From CAYJAY01 sp964368445 (lineage in GTDB: Bacteria > Bacillota > Clostridia > Oscillospirales > Ruminococcaceae): a stretch of DNA of 27,807 nt. The DNA is taken from contig CAYJAY010000033.1 of assembly GCA_964368445.1 (NCBI GenBank), positions 1-27,807 of the forward strand, read 5' to 3'. Under the pieces are notes generated by a model. The model saw only the letters and a program-made list of their open reading frames with translations. It did no database searches and had not been told where the DNA came from. The position numbers were made by a program, and so were the translations under genes. Positions 14,817 through 23,452 of this stretch are shown in pieces (the stretch's first letter is position 1; every line of letters starts with the position of its first letter).

Positions 14817-16229
14817 ATGTATAACAGTAAATCAAACAACGCCACCGAATTTATAGACCATCAAGAGATTTTAAAGACGCTTGAATATTCAAAGCAAAAC
14901 AAAAACAACACTGAACTTTTAAACCAAATCATCGAAAAAGCAGGCGACTTTAAAGGCATAACTTTTCAAGAAGCAAGCCTTTTGCTTGAAAGCGACGACA
15001 AAGAGATTTTACAAAAAATATTTGACCTTGCAAAAAAAATCAAAGACACAATATATGGAAATAGGATAGTTTTGTTTGCTCCGCTTTATCTTTCAAACTA
15101 TTGTGTAAACGGATGTACCTACTGTCCTTTCCACCATAAAAACAAAGATATTAAACGAAGAAAACTCTCTCAACAAGAGATTAAAGACGAGGTAATAGCG
15201 CTTCAGCAACATGGACACAAGAGGCTTGCTATCGAGGTTGGGGAAGACCCGGTTAACTGTTCGATAGATTATATTTTGGAGAGCATAAAGACTATCTATT
15301 CCGTTTCGCAAAAAAACGGAGCGATTAGACGCGTCAACGTAAATATAGCCGCGACCACCGTCGAAAACTATAAAAAACTTAAAGATGCCGAGATAGGAAC
15401 ATATATCCTGTTCCAAGAAACATACAACAAAGAGATGTATGAAACGTTGCACCCAACCGGCCCAAAGTCAGACTATATCTACCACACCGAGGCTATCGAC
15501 AGAGCTATGGAGGGCGGAATTGACGACGTTGGTTTAGGGGTTCTTTTTGGGCTTAACTTGTATAAATATGATCTCGTTGGGCTTCTCATGCACGCGAAAC
15601 ATCTTGAAGATAAATTCGGCGTAGGCCCACACACCGTGAGTGTTCCGAGAATTTGCCCGGCCGACGACATCAACGTCGAGGATTTTAAAAACTCGATTTC
15701 GGATGAGCTGTTTTTGAAGATAATAGCAATTTTAAGAATAACTTTGCCGTATGCCGGAATTATCGTTTCGACAAGAGAATCAAAAGCCGTCCGAGAAAAA
15801 GCCCTTAACATAGGAGTTTCCCAGATAAGTGGCGGCTCAAAAACAAGCGTTGGCGGTTACACCGAAGAGAAAGATGTCGAAAACCAACAGTTTGAACTTT
15901 CGGATGAACGCCTTTTGGGGGATATCGTAAAATGGCTTCTAGAGCTTGACTACACCCCAAGTTTTTGCACAGCGTGCTATCGTGAAGGGCGAACGGGAGA
16001 CCGATTTATGCGCCTTGCAAAATCGGGGCAGATTGTAAACGTATGCGAGCCTAATTCGCTGCTTACGTTGTTTGAGTTTTTGTCCGACTATGCAGACGAC
16101 GATACCAAAAAGTTAGGCGAGAGCTATATAGCAAAACGCGTTAATCGCATTACAAACGAAAAAGTTCGTGATGTTGTCATACAAAATATTGAAAAGATGA
16201 AAAACGGCGAACGTGATTTCAGGTTTTAA
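14817..16229 (+). CDS. hydG: [FeFe]-hydrogenase maturation radical SAM tyrosine lyase HydG
   Basis: A 470-residue radical SAM enzyme that cleaves tyrosine to make the CO and cyanide ligands of the hydrogenase H-cluster, acting in the cytoplasm. The SAM cluster motif CVNGCTYC gives C96, C100 and C103 (CX3CX2C). The second cluster site CTAC...C is at C384, C387 and C410 (CX2CX22C), which is specific to HydG and separates it from the related ThiH. Length equals the family norm. AAAGGA lies at a proper distance before the ATG. hydF follows after 14 bases, so hydG-hydF-hydE are one transcript. Confidence 0.96.
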   Translation: MYNSKSNNATEFIDHQEILKTLEYSKQNKNNTELLNQIIEKAGDFKGITFQEASLLLESDDKEILQKIFDLAKKIKDTIYGNRIVLFAPLYLSNYCVNGCTYCPFHHKNKDIKRRKLSQQEIKDEVIALQQHGHKRLAIEVGEDPVNCSIDYILESIKTIYSVSQKNGAIRRVNVNIAATTVENYKKLKDAEIGTYILFQETYNKEMYETLHPTGPKSDYIYHTEAIDRAMEGGIDDVGLGVLFGLNLYKYDLVGLLMHAKHLEDKFGVGPHTVSVPRICPADDINVEDFKNSISDELFLKIIAILRITLPYAGIIVSTRESKAVREKALNIGVSQISGGSKTSVGGYTEEKDVENQQFELSDERLLGDIVKWLLELDYTPSFCTACYREGRTGDRFMRLAKSGQIVNVCEPNSLLTLFEFLSDYADDDTKKLGESYIAKRVNRITNEKVRDVVIQNIEKMKNGERDFRF

Positions 16230-16243
16230 CAAAGGGGAACATA

Positions 16244-17425
16244 ATGAACAACACACCAAATTCCAACAGGACACATATCACTATTTTGGGAAGACGAAAT
16301 GTCGGCAAATCTTCGCTTATTAATGCGATGACAAAGCAAGAAACCTCGCTCGTGTCAGAGGTTTTGGGAACCACAACCGACCCGGTTCAAAAAGCTATCG
16401 AGATACACCCACTAGGCGCATGTCTTATAATCGACACGGCAGGCATAGACGATGTCGGGGAGCTTGGCGCCAAGCGAGTTGAACGCACAAAAGAGATGCT
16501 TTTAAAAACCGATGTTGCGATAGTATGTTTTTTTAGCGAGATAACACAGTTTGAAAAAGATATGATTTCGCTTTTGAACCAAAAAAAAATACCATATCTT
16601 GCGGTCGTGACAAAATGTGACGTCGAGGACAGCACAGCGTTGCTAGGCGAGATTGCAAAAACTTTTTCGACAACTGCGATAGCGGTTAGCGCGAAGACGG
16701 GTTCAAACATCCGTAACGTTTCGGAAAAACTTAGCGAACTTATCGAAAAAGGTGGCGACAAACTTGGCATTGTGGATAGCTTTGTCCAAAAAAACGATGT
16801 GGTTTTGCTTGTAATGCCACAGGATATCCAAGCGCCAAAAGGCAGACTTATTCTTCCGCAAGTTCAAACCATTCGCGACTTGCTCGACAACAAATGCGTG
16901 ACGGTGTGCTGCACCAAAGACAACTTCGCCCTCGCTTTAGAATCGCTTAAAACCGCGCCGAAACTCATTATTACCGATTCACAGATATTCGATTTTGTGT
17001 ATAAAAACAAACCACAACAAAGTAAACTGACTTCGTTTTCTGTTTTGTTTGCCATCCACAAAGGGGATATAGATGTGTTTATAGAGGGCGCAAACGCAAT
17101 AGACCGTTTGACCGAAAACGACAGCGTTTTAATCGCGGAAGCTTGTACACACAACGCTTTGGATGGCGACATAGGCCGCATAAAGATACCGGCGTTGCTT
17201 AGAAAAAAGGTCGGCGAAAAACTTTCTATCGACGTTGTTTCGGGCAGTAAATTCCCAAGCGATCTTTCAAAGTATTCGCTTGTCATCCACTGTGGGGCGT
17301 GCATGTTCACAAAAAAATATGTGTTGTCGAGGGTTGAACAAACCGTCTTGCAAAAAACACCGATGACAAACTACGGCATAGCGATAGCGAAACTTTCAGG
17401 AATCCTCGACAAAATAACCGTTTAA
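16244..17425 (+). CDS. hydF: [FeFe]-hydrogenase H-cluster maturation GTPase HydF
   Basis: The 393-residue product is the scaffold on which the two-iron part of the H-cluster is assembled before transfer to the hydrogenase. The GTPase domain shows G1 GRRNVGKSS (16-24), the G3 motif DTAGIDD (64-70) and G4 TKCD (123-126). The C-terminal cluster domain has C301-T-H303 and then H349-C350-GA-C353, the CxH...HCxxC pattern of HydF. AAAGGGG precedes the ATG. The stop is three bases from the hydE start, so the genes are tightly coupled. Confidence 0.96.
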   Translation: MNNTPNSNRTHITILGRRNVGKSSLINAMTKQETSLVSEVLGTTTDPVQKAIEIHPLGACLIIDTAGIDDVGELGAKRVERTKEMLLKTDVAIVCFFSEITQFEKDMISLLNQKKIPYLAVVTKCDVEDSTALLGEIAKTFSTTAIAVSAKTGSNIRNVSEKLSELIEKGGDKLGIVDSFVQKNDVVLLVMPQDIQAPKGRLILPQVQTIRDLLDNKCVTVCCTKDNFALALESLKTAPKLIITDSQIFDFVYKNKPQQSKLTSFSVLFAIHKGDIDVFIEGANAIDRLTENDSVLIAEACTHNALDGDIGRIKIPALLRKKVGEKLSIDVVSGSKFPSDLSKYSLVIHCGACMFTKKYVLSRVEQTVLQKTPMTNYGIAIAKLSGILDKITV

Positions 17426-17428
17426 GGG

Positions 17429-18493
17429 GTGGTGTTTATCAACGTTTTACAACTTGCCGACAGGCTGAACAAACAAAATGATTTAACGGAACAACAATAT
17501 GAATATATCTTTGCAAACGCCACCGAACACGACCTTGAGTATATAAGCCGACTTGCGCTTGAACAAAAGAAAACGTACTATAAAAACGAAATTTTTTTGC
17601 GTGGCATCGTCGAGTTTACCAACTACTGTAAAAACGATTGTTATTATTGTGGAATACGCGCCAAAAATAAAGAGGCCTGTCGCTATCGCCTTTCAAAACA
17701 GGAGATTTTAAGCTGCTGTGAACAAGGGTATAACCTCGGTATTCGGACGTTTGTTTTGCAAGGCGGAGAGGACAGGTTTTTTTCAACCGACATGCTTTGC
17801 GAAATAGTTCGTGACATAAAAAAAAGCTACGGCGACGTTGCCGTAACCCTTTCGGTTGGTGAACAAAGCGAAGAGGATTATATTAAGCTTAAAAAATCAG
17901 GCGCCGACCGTTATCTTTTGCGTGAAGAAACGGCGGACGCCGAGCATTATAACAAACTACATCCCGAAAATATGACTTTAGAGAACAGAAAAAAATGTCT
18001 TTATTCGATTAAAAAAGCCGGGTTTCAAACAGGCGGTGGTTTCATGGTGGGCTCACCCTATCAAACCGACAAGCACCTTGCCAAAGATATGCTGTTTTTG
18101 CGTGAACTAGGCCCACATATGGTTGGGATTGGCCCGTTTATTCCGCACGAAAGTTCTGTGTTTAAAGATTTCAAAAGCGGAACATTGCACAAGACGTTGC
18201 TTGCGGTTGCGCTGACAAGGCTAACGCTTAAAAAGGCGATGATACCCTCGACAACGGCGCTTGAAACTATCGAAAAACTAGGCAGAATAAAGGGGTTTCT
18301 TTCGGGCGCAAACGTTATCATGGTTAATTTAACCCCACAAAACGCAAAGAAAAACTATTTATTATACAACGACAAAGCGTTTGTCGACAAAGACGCAAAA
18401 GACTGTATCGACGACATAAAAACAGAACTAGAAAAACACGACATGTTTTTGTCCGTTTCGATTGGAAACCCTGTCGAATGGGAAAACATCTAA
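17429..18493 (+). CDS. hydE: [FeFe]-hydrogenase maturation radical SAM enzyme HydE
   Basis: The 354-residue radical SAM protein works with HydG and HydF in building the H-cluster. The SAM cluster cysteines are C67, C71 and C74 in NYCKNDCYYCG. Other family phrases are FVLQGGEDRFF, ADRYLLREETAD, MVGIGPFIPHESS and SGANVIMVNLTP. The start is GTG, either at 17429 or at 17432, because both fall close to the AAGGGG site at 17424-17429; the unusually short spacing suggests coupling with hydF translation. It ends the maturation operon and is followed by a hairpin shared with the convergent kinase gene. No hydA gene is present in the window. Confidence 0.95.
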   Translation: MVFINVLQLADRLNKQNDLTEQQYEYIFANATEHDLEYISRLALEQKKTYYKNEIFLRGIVEFTNYCKNDCYYCGIRAKNKEACRYRLSKQEILSCCEQGYNLGIRTFVLQGGEDRFFSTDMLCEIVRDIKKSYGDVAVTLSVGEQSEEDYIKLKKSGADRYLLREETADAEHYNKLHPENMTLENRKKCLYSIKKAGFQTGGGFMVGSPYQTDKHLAKDMLFLRELGPHMVGIGPFIPHESSVFKDFKSGTLHKTLLAVALTRLTLKKAMIPSTTALETIEKLGRIKGFLSGANVIMVNLTPQNAKKNYLLYNDKAFVDKDAKDCIDDIKTELEKHDMFLSVSIGNPVEWENI

Positions 18494-18506
18494 AAAAACA
18501 AAACAT

Positions 18507-18577
18507 AAATTTGGGGTGTGGACAATGGCGTCGATTAACTTTTTAGCAACTCTTGTTTTGCCACTCCCTAAATTTTT
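18507..18577. terminator. Long hairpin between convergent hydE and kinase genes
   Basis: AAATTTGGGGTGTGG (18507-18521) pairs with CCACTCCCTAAATTT (18561-18575) with two mismatches, around a loop of about 39 bases. Flanking A and T runs allow use in both directions. It overlaps the stop codon of the kinase gene by two bases. Confidence 0.6.
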
Positions 18578-20150
18578 ATAAATTAAGCTGCTTAAAAAGT
18601 TTTTTATTGTTTTGGTAGAGCTTTAAAAACACTTTGTAGTTTTTGTCATACGCTGGTTTGTTGGCTTTGTTCGGTTGAATTATTGTATATTCCGGCAACA
18701 TCTGCTTTGCGTGCCTAACCGACGGAATTTTTTTCTCGGAAACGGCAAGCAAGGCGGCGGCACCCAACGCCCCCACATTTTGGGGATTTTGGTTGACCGC
18801 TATTTTTTTACCCAAAACGTCCGCCATTACTTGGCATATCGTGTTTGAAAGAGCGCCTCCGCCACAAAGATATATCGTGTCCGAAATCTCAAGTTTTTTT
18901 GTTTGGGCTTCAAGCATCGAACGACAGTGGAACGCTATTCCCTCGATAACCGCCCGTATAAGTTCCGATTTTCCTGTGTTTAAGCCTATGTTGAAAAACA
19001 TCGACCGCGCGGCAGGGTCGTCGAACGGACAACGGTTCCCGTGCAACCACGGAGTGAAGATAACGCCGCCGCTTCCGGCAGGAACCTTTTCAACCACCTC
19101 GCAAAGATAGTCGAACAGGTTTATATAAAGCGTTTCTTTTGAATTAACCACGTCGACCTTTTCAAGGTAAACCCCAATCTCGTCAAGCGCCAGATGATCC
19201 TTTACCCATTCAAGGCATTTTCCGGCAGTCTCCATCTCGGCAAAATAGTTATAGTTCTCGTCGTCTGCGCCGACTATCGAGGCTATCGAACATTTGATAT
19301 CGACAAGACGTTTGTTTGTTACGGTGGAAACCCAACCCGACGTTCCAAGATAGATATGTGTGTCGCCCCTGCTTGTCGCCCCTGTTCCAACCCCGATAAG
19401 CTCGGCATCTCCGCCACCGCCATAAACCTCGCACGAGGTCGAAAGCCCGATTTCGTCCGCTGATTGTTTTGTTATGTTGCCCACCTTGTCAAACGAGCGG
19501 ATAACGGGTGGAAGATGATTGGGGTTAACCCCTAAAATCCTACAAACAAAGTTGCTTATTTTGCGTTTGTTTTTTCTGACGTCAAAAACAAGCGTTGCAA
19601 ACGCCGAACCTTCGGTCATAGCCACGTTTCCGGTAAGCTTTGCGCAAAGATAATCCTTGACATCAAGCCATTTGTATATTTTACTGTATATCTCAGGTTC
19701 GTGCTTTTTAACCCAGTTATATTTCCAAACAGGGTCTTTAGGCGAGGTCGGCGCAGCCCCCGTGATGTAAAGACAGGCTAACAACGTTAAAATATTTGGC
19801 CCTTTGCCAAAAATCTTGTGTGCGCGACTGTCCATGTAACTCATCGAATTTCTAAGAGGTTTAAGATTTTTATCGACCAAAACAAGCGACTGCATTTGGG
19901 AACAAAACGAAATTTTTTTAATGTCCTCTTTTTTAATCGATGTTTTGTTAAGCACCGTTTTGGTGGTCTCGCACAGCGCGCGCCACCATTCGTTTGGGTC
20001 TTGTTCCGCCTTTCCTCCGTCCGATATGTAAAGCGAATAAGAGGCATAGGCGCTTTCAACAAGCGTTATTTTTTCACCCAACTCGAAAAGACAGGTCTTG
20101 ACCCCCGTCGTCCCGACATCATAGGTAATTGCAAAAAACGCGTTTTTCAT
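18576..20150 (-). CDS. FGGY-family carbohydrate kinase (xylulokinase-like)
   Basis: A 524-residue two-domain sugar kinase that should phosphorylate a ketose, polyol or sugar acid with ATP in the cytoplasm. The N-terminal phosphate motif is DVGTTGVK (11-18), and AEQDPNEWW (48-56) is a shared family marker. The catalytic base is probably D248 in YGGGGDAELIGVGTG. The adenosine motif LCGGGALSNTICQVMADVLG begins near 428. Length is usual for the family. GGAGGG precedes the ATG, and the gene lies 41 bases after the amidohydrolase on the same strand, so they form a two-gene operon. The true substrate is unknown, and the neighbours point to something other than plain xylulose. Confidence 0.9.
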   Translation of the reverse strand: MKNAFFAITYDVGTTGVKTCLFELGEKITLVESAYASYSLYISDGGKAEQDPNEWWRALCETTKTVLNKTSIKKEDIKKISFCSQMQSLVLVDKNLKPLRNSMSYMDSRAHKIFGKGPNILTLLACLYITGAAPTSPKDPVWKYNWVKKHEPEIYSKIYKWLDVKDYLCAKLTGNVAMTEGSAFATLVFDVRKNKRKISNFVCRILGVNPNHLPPVIRSFDKVGNITKQSADEIGLSTSCEVYGGGGDAELIGVGTGATSRGDTHIYLGTSGWVSTVTNKRLVDIKCSIASIVGADDENYNYFAEMETAGKCLEWVKDHLALDEIGVYLEKVDVVNSKETLYINLFDYLCEVVEKVPAGSGGVIFTPWLHGNRCPFDDPAARSMFFNIGLNTGKSELIRAVIEGIAFHCRSMLEAQTKKLEISDTIYLCGGGALSNTICQVMADVLGKKIAVNQNPQNVGALGAAALLAVSEKKIPSVRHAKQMLPEYTIIQPNKANKPAYDKNYKVFLKLYQNNKKLFKQLNL

Positions 20151-20191
20151 ATAACCCTCCGAAAAAATAGAGTTGTTCTATTGCCTACTGA

Positions 20192-21781
20192 CTATTTAAC
20201 CGCTATGCTTCTGCCGAGGTTTTTTTGCATATACTGCCCGTCTTTAACCGCAAATTCGCCGTTTATAATGACATGCAAAATTCCATGCGGCTTTGAACCA
20301 CGTGTTTGCGCTTCGGTCACCGTTTGTCTGTCAAACACGACAAGGTCGGCAAAACAACCGGGTTTTATAAACCCTCGGTCTTTAAGGCGGTACCTTTCGG
20401 CGACTTTTCCCGTCATTTTGCATATCATGTTGCCTAATTGCTCCGCTTTGCCTTCTCGAGAAAGGCGCAAGAATTTTGGGAAAGCGGAAAAACAGGACTC
20501 GTTTTGTATTCCGTTGTCAACTATCCATGCGTCGGTCATGTATGAAACTTTGTCGTGACGGCTTAATTTGTCTATAATCTCGTCGTTCATATAAGAATAC
20601 ATAATAACGGTTGCGTCGTCGTCACACTGTTCGATAAGTTTTAAATATGTTTTAAGTTGCCCAAAACCTAGCTCTTTTGCTATCTCGCTGACACGTTTCC
20701 CATGATATTGTTGGTTATCGCTTCCTGCCCACGCTATCTCGATATCTTCAAATCCAAATCCCAAAAGATGTTTGGTGGCAAAGATTTCAACGTGCAATCG
20801 TGCGAGTGACACAAAACTGTTTTTGTCTTTTTCAGATAGATTAAGATACCACGTCGGCATGATAACTTTAATGGTAGACGCGCCAAAATCAAACGGATAT
20901 ATGTCAAACGATATGTCTGAGCCGTCGCAGTTCGCGTTGTCGATAAGCGAAATAGACTCGTCGAGCGTCGGCCATGTTTTTCTTCCGACATATATCATGT
21001 GCGAAATATTGGATTTAACCCCGGTTTTTTTCGCTATCTCGACAACCTCGTCGATAGCGCGAAGGTTGTGTGGGCGGCCGAGAAGGTCGGGATATCCCAT
21101 GCTGACTTTGCTATTTGCCCTTGTGTGGAACCCGGCTATCTTGTCATGTTTTTGGACAATTTTGCAAAGTCGCTCTAATTCGTCGCTTTTTGAATATATC
21201 CCGGGCTCATACATAAGCCCAAACGAAAGCCCTGCCGCCCCCGACGAAAGTTGGTCGTCCAAGCTGCGTTCCAAAGTTTTAAACTGTTGTTCCGAAACAG
21301 TTTTGGCTTTAAGCCCTAGCATTGCGGTTTTCAACGTTCCGTGTCCACAAAGACATGCCATGTTAATGGGGGAATATTTGTCCACCTGTTTTCCCCAATC
21401 CTCGAACGTCGTGACGTTTTCAAGGCGTGGATTTTTTGCAAAAAACCCAAAGATTTCGTCGTTTGGCTTGGTGTTTTTGTCGATGCCAAGCGTTGAAAAG
21501 CCACATTGGCCGCCTATCATCGTTGTGATGCCTTGCATGACAAACGAACGGCAATATCTGTCTGCTTCGGGCAGGACAGCATAGTAGTCGTTGTGGGAAT
21601 GTGTGTCGATAAAACCGGGCGACAAGCACATGCCGCCAATGTCGACAGTTTCCCCCTCAAAGTTTTCCGGTTCGCTTTTCAACACCTCGATTATTCTGTC
21701 GTTTTCAATCACAACATGTCCTTTTGTTCCAACGCTATTTTGTCCGTCGAAGATGTAGGCGTTTTTAAAAAGTGTTCTCAT
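20192..21781 (-). CDS. N-acyl-D-amino-acid deacylase family amidohydrolase
   Basis: A 529-residue metal-dependent amidohydrolase of the D-aminoacylase group. The start chosen is ATG at 21781 (MRTLFKN), because AAGGGG stands 8 bases before it; the open frame continues 18 codons further upstream into the promoter region without a ribosome site. Metal and catalytic residues expected for the family are visible: H61 and H63 in DTHSHND, C93 in GGQCGFS, H219 in GFHTRA, H261 in SNISHM and D417 in TDAW. The enzyme should hydrolyse an amide bond in an N-acylated D-amino acid or related compound. It is the first gene of an operon with the FGGY kinase and is divergent from the aminotransferase, which suggests one catabolic pathway. 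Confidence 0.88.
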   Translation of the reverse strand: MRTLFKNAYIFDGQNSVGTKGHVVIENDRIIEVLKSEPENFEGETVDIGGMCLSPGFIDTHSHNDYYAVLPEADRYCRSFVMQGITTMIGGQCGFSTLGIDKNTKPNDEIFGFFAKNPRLENVTTFEDWGKQVDKYSPINMACLCGHGTLKTAMLGLKAKTVSEQQFKTLERSLDDQLSSGAAGLSFGLMYEPGIYSKSDELERLCKIVQKHDKIAGFHTRANSKVSMGYPDLLGRPHNLRAIDEVVEIAKKTGVKSNISHMIYVGRKTWPTLDESISLIDNANCDGSDISFDIYPFDFGASTIKVIMPTWYLNLSEKDKNSFVSLARLHVEIFATKHLLGFGFEDIEIAWAGSDNQQYHGKRVSEIAKELGFGQLKTYLKLIEQCDDDATVIMYSYMNDEIIDKLSRHDKVSYMTDAWIVDNGIQNESCFSAFPKFLRLSREGKAEQLGNMICKMTGKVAERYRLKDRGFIKPGCFADLVVFDRQTVTEAQTRGSKPHGILHVIINGEFAVKDGQYMQKNLGRSIAVK

Positions 21782-21806
21782 ACGCTTTTCCCCTTGTTGT
21801 TTTACT

Positions 21807-21837
21807 AAATTATATATATAATTTAAACAAAACACAA
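21807..21837 (-). promoter_or_regulatory. Promoter of the amidohydrolase-kinase operon with palindromic -10 region
   Basis: On the minus strand TTGTGT (21837-21832) and TATAAT (21814-21809) are 17 bases apart. The -10 box lies in a perfect 18-base AT palindrome (21807-21824), which could aid melting or bind a regulator. Confidence 0.55.
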
Positions 21838-21874
21838 GACGACAATTGACTTTTTTTTATTTATATGATAAAAA

Positions 21875-21899
21875 TATAATGGTGGGTTATGAGCTAACC
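21875..21899 (+). promoter_or_regulatory. -10 box and downstream dyad before the aminotransferase gene
   Basis: TATAAT at 21875-21880 is a perfect -10 box, but no -35 at 16-18 bases is good; TTGACT at 21846 is 23 bases away. Directly after it GGTTA (21885-21889) and TAACC (21895-21899) form a small dyad at the expected transcription start, a typical place for a repressor operator. The weak -35 would suit an activator. Confidence 0.4.
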
Positions 21900-21932
21900 A
21901 CAAATAAAATCATTGTGAGGTTATATGCAAAA

Positions 21933-23402
21933 ATGGAAAACAAAGTTTATCTTAAACGATATCTTGACGCAAAGTCGGTTACAGAACAACTTGACCGGCT
22001 TATAAAGCTTCCTATTTATTCTATAAGCGACGACGTTTTAAAAAGATATGAAACGGAGTATTTTGATAAAAAATGCCAAAAATCCAAACAGATGATTGAA
22101 ACCGCAAAAGATATCATCCCGGGTGGTGTCCAACATAACCTCGCTTTTAACTATCCTTTTCCTCTCGTGTTTGAAAAAGCAGACGGACACACCTTAACCG
22201 ACATCGACGGAAACGAATATTACGATTTTCTTCAATCGGGCGGCCCCACCGTTTTGGGCGCAAACCCTGTTGCGGTTCGCGAAAAGGTAGTTGAACTTTT
22301 AAACAACTGTGGCCCTAGCCTTGGGCTTTTCCATGAATATGAATATCTGTTGGCAAAAAAAATCTCCGAGTTCATGCCGTCGGTCGAGATGTTCAGAATG
22401 TATACCTCGGGAACAGAAGCTTGCATGGTTGCTGCGCGCGTCGCACGTCTTGCAACCAAAAAGAAGTTTCTTGTCAAGATGGGCGGAGCATACCACGGTT
22501 GGAGCGACCAACTTGCCTATGGCATACGAGTGCCCGGAACAAAGGGTCTTCAATCGCCCGGTATTCCGTCATACTGTTTTAAAAAAACACGGGAATTTTT
22601 CCCGAACGACCTTAACAGCCTTGAAAGCGTCTTAAAACGGAACAGTTTTTCGGGCGGAACTGCCGCGGTGTTTATCGAACCGATAGGCCCCGAAAGCGGA
22701 ACAAGGCCGCTTGACAAAGATTTCAACAAAGCCGTCGAGGCCCTGTGCCGAAAATACGGTGCACTTTTAATCTTTGACGAAGTTGTAACCGGCTTTAGAA
22801 TGGGAATGAGCGGTGCACAAGGATATTTTGGCGTGTCCCCCGACCTGACTGTGTTCGGAAAGGTGATAGCCGGAGGATACCCCGGCGCAGGTGGGCTTGG
22901 TGGAAAACGCGAGTTTATGAAATATCTCGGAGCCGGCCTCGACGGAGGCGGAAAAAAAGCTCTTTCGGGCGGAACGCTTGCGGCAACCCCGCTTAGTTGC
23001 GCCGCCGGATACCACATGTTGTGTGAGATGGAGAAAACCGACGCGTGCACAAAAGCAAACGATATGGGCGACTATCTTAACGATCGCTTAAGCGAATTAA
23101 TTAAAAAACACAATCTGCCGTTTGTCGCATACAACGTCGGGTCTGTTTGCCACCTAGACACGGTTGGCACAATGCATTTTGCAATCGATTGGTCAAAACC
23201 GTGGACGATACCACAAATTTTAAAAGAAACGTCCAAACGCAAAAAAGAGATGGAACACATCGGCGCTGCATACATGGCACAAGGGATTGTGACGCTTGCC
23301 GGAAACCGTCTTTACACCAACGCAAGCTACACAAAGCAAGTTTTGGACGACGTTGTGTCACGCTTCGATAAAGTTTTTTCAAACATCGAAATTAAACGAT
23401 AA
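21933..23402 (+). CDS. Class III PLP aminotransferase, glutamate-1-semialdehyde aminomutase-like
   Basis: A 489-residue PLP enzyme. The start chosen is ATG at 21933 (MENKVYL), because longer in-frame starts begin inside the promoter. GTGAGG lies 12 bases upstream, a rather long spacing. Family motifs are PGGVQ (63-67), the DIDGNEYYDF segment (91-100), YTSGTEA (157-163), the cofactor-ring aspartate D282 in LLIFDEVVTGFR, and the PLP lysine K310 in FGKVIAGGYP. About 40 extra N-terminal residues precede the usual core. Without haem genes nearby, it is unlikely to serve haem synthesis. With the aldolase 50 bases downstream and the divergent deacylase, it probably removes or moves the amino group of a catabolic substrate. 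Confidence 0.88.
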   Translation: MENKVYLKRYLDAKSVTEQLDRLIKLPIYSISDDVLKRYETEYFDKKCQKSKQMIETAKDIIPGGVQHNLAFNYPFPLVFEKADGHTLTDIDGNEYYDFLQSGGPTVLGANPVAVREKVVELLNNCGPSLGLFHEYEYLLAKKISEFMPSVEMFRMYTSGTEACMVAARVARLATKKKFLVKMGGAYHGWSDQLAYGIRVPGTKGLQSPGIPSYCFKKTREFFPNDLNSLESVLKRNSFSGGTAAVFIEPIGPESGTRPLDKDFNKAVEALCRKYGALLIFDEVVTGFRMGMSGAQGYFGVSPDLTVFGKVIAGGYPGAGGLGGKREFMKYLGAGLDGGGKKALSGGTLAATPLSCAAGYHMLCEMEKTDACTKANDMGDYLNDRLSELIKKHNLPFVAYNVGSVCHLDTVGTMHFAIDWSKPWTIPQILKETSKRKKEMEHIGAAYMAQGIVTLAGNRLYTNASYTKQVLDDVVSRFDKVFSNIEIKR

Positions 23403-23452
23403 AGCAGTGTTGCGAACCGTGTTTCTAATACTATATTTAAATAGAGGGATCA

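Noticed and set aside
20772..21584. 270-codon open frame on the plus strand
   Set aside because: It is antisense to the well-supported amidohydrolase and is a codon-bias shadow with no family resemblance.
21782..21835. 18-codon N-terminal extension of the amidohydrolase
   Set aside because: It runs through the promoter -10 region, while AAGGGG precedes the internal ATG at 21781 and the protein then begins as family members do.
21846..21932. Upstream extension of the aminotransferase frame starting at TTG 21846
   Set aside because: The first codons coincide with promoter sequence (including the TATAAT at 21875), there is no ribosome site, and the family core starts well downstream of ATG 21933.
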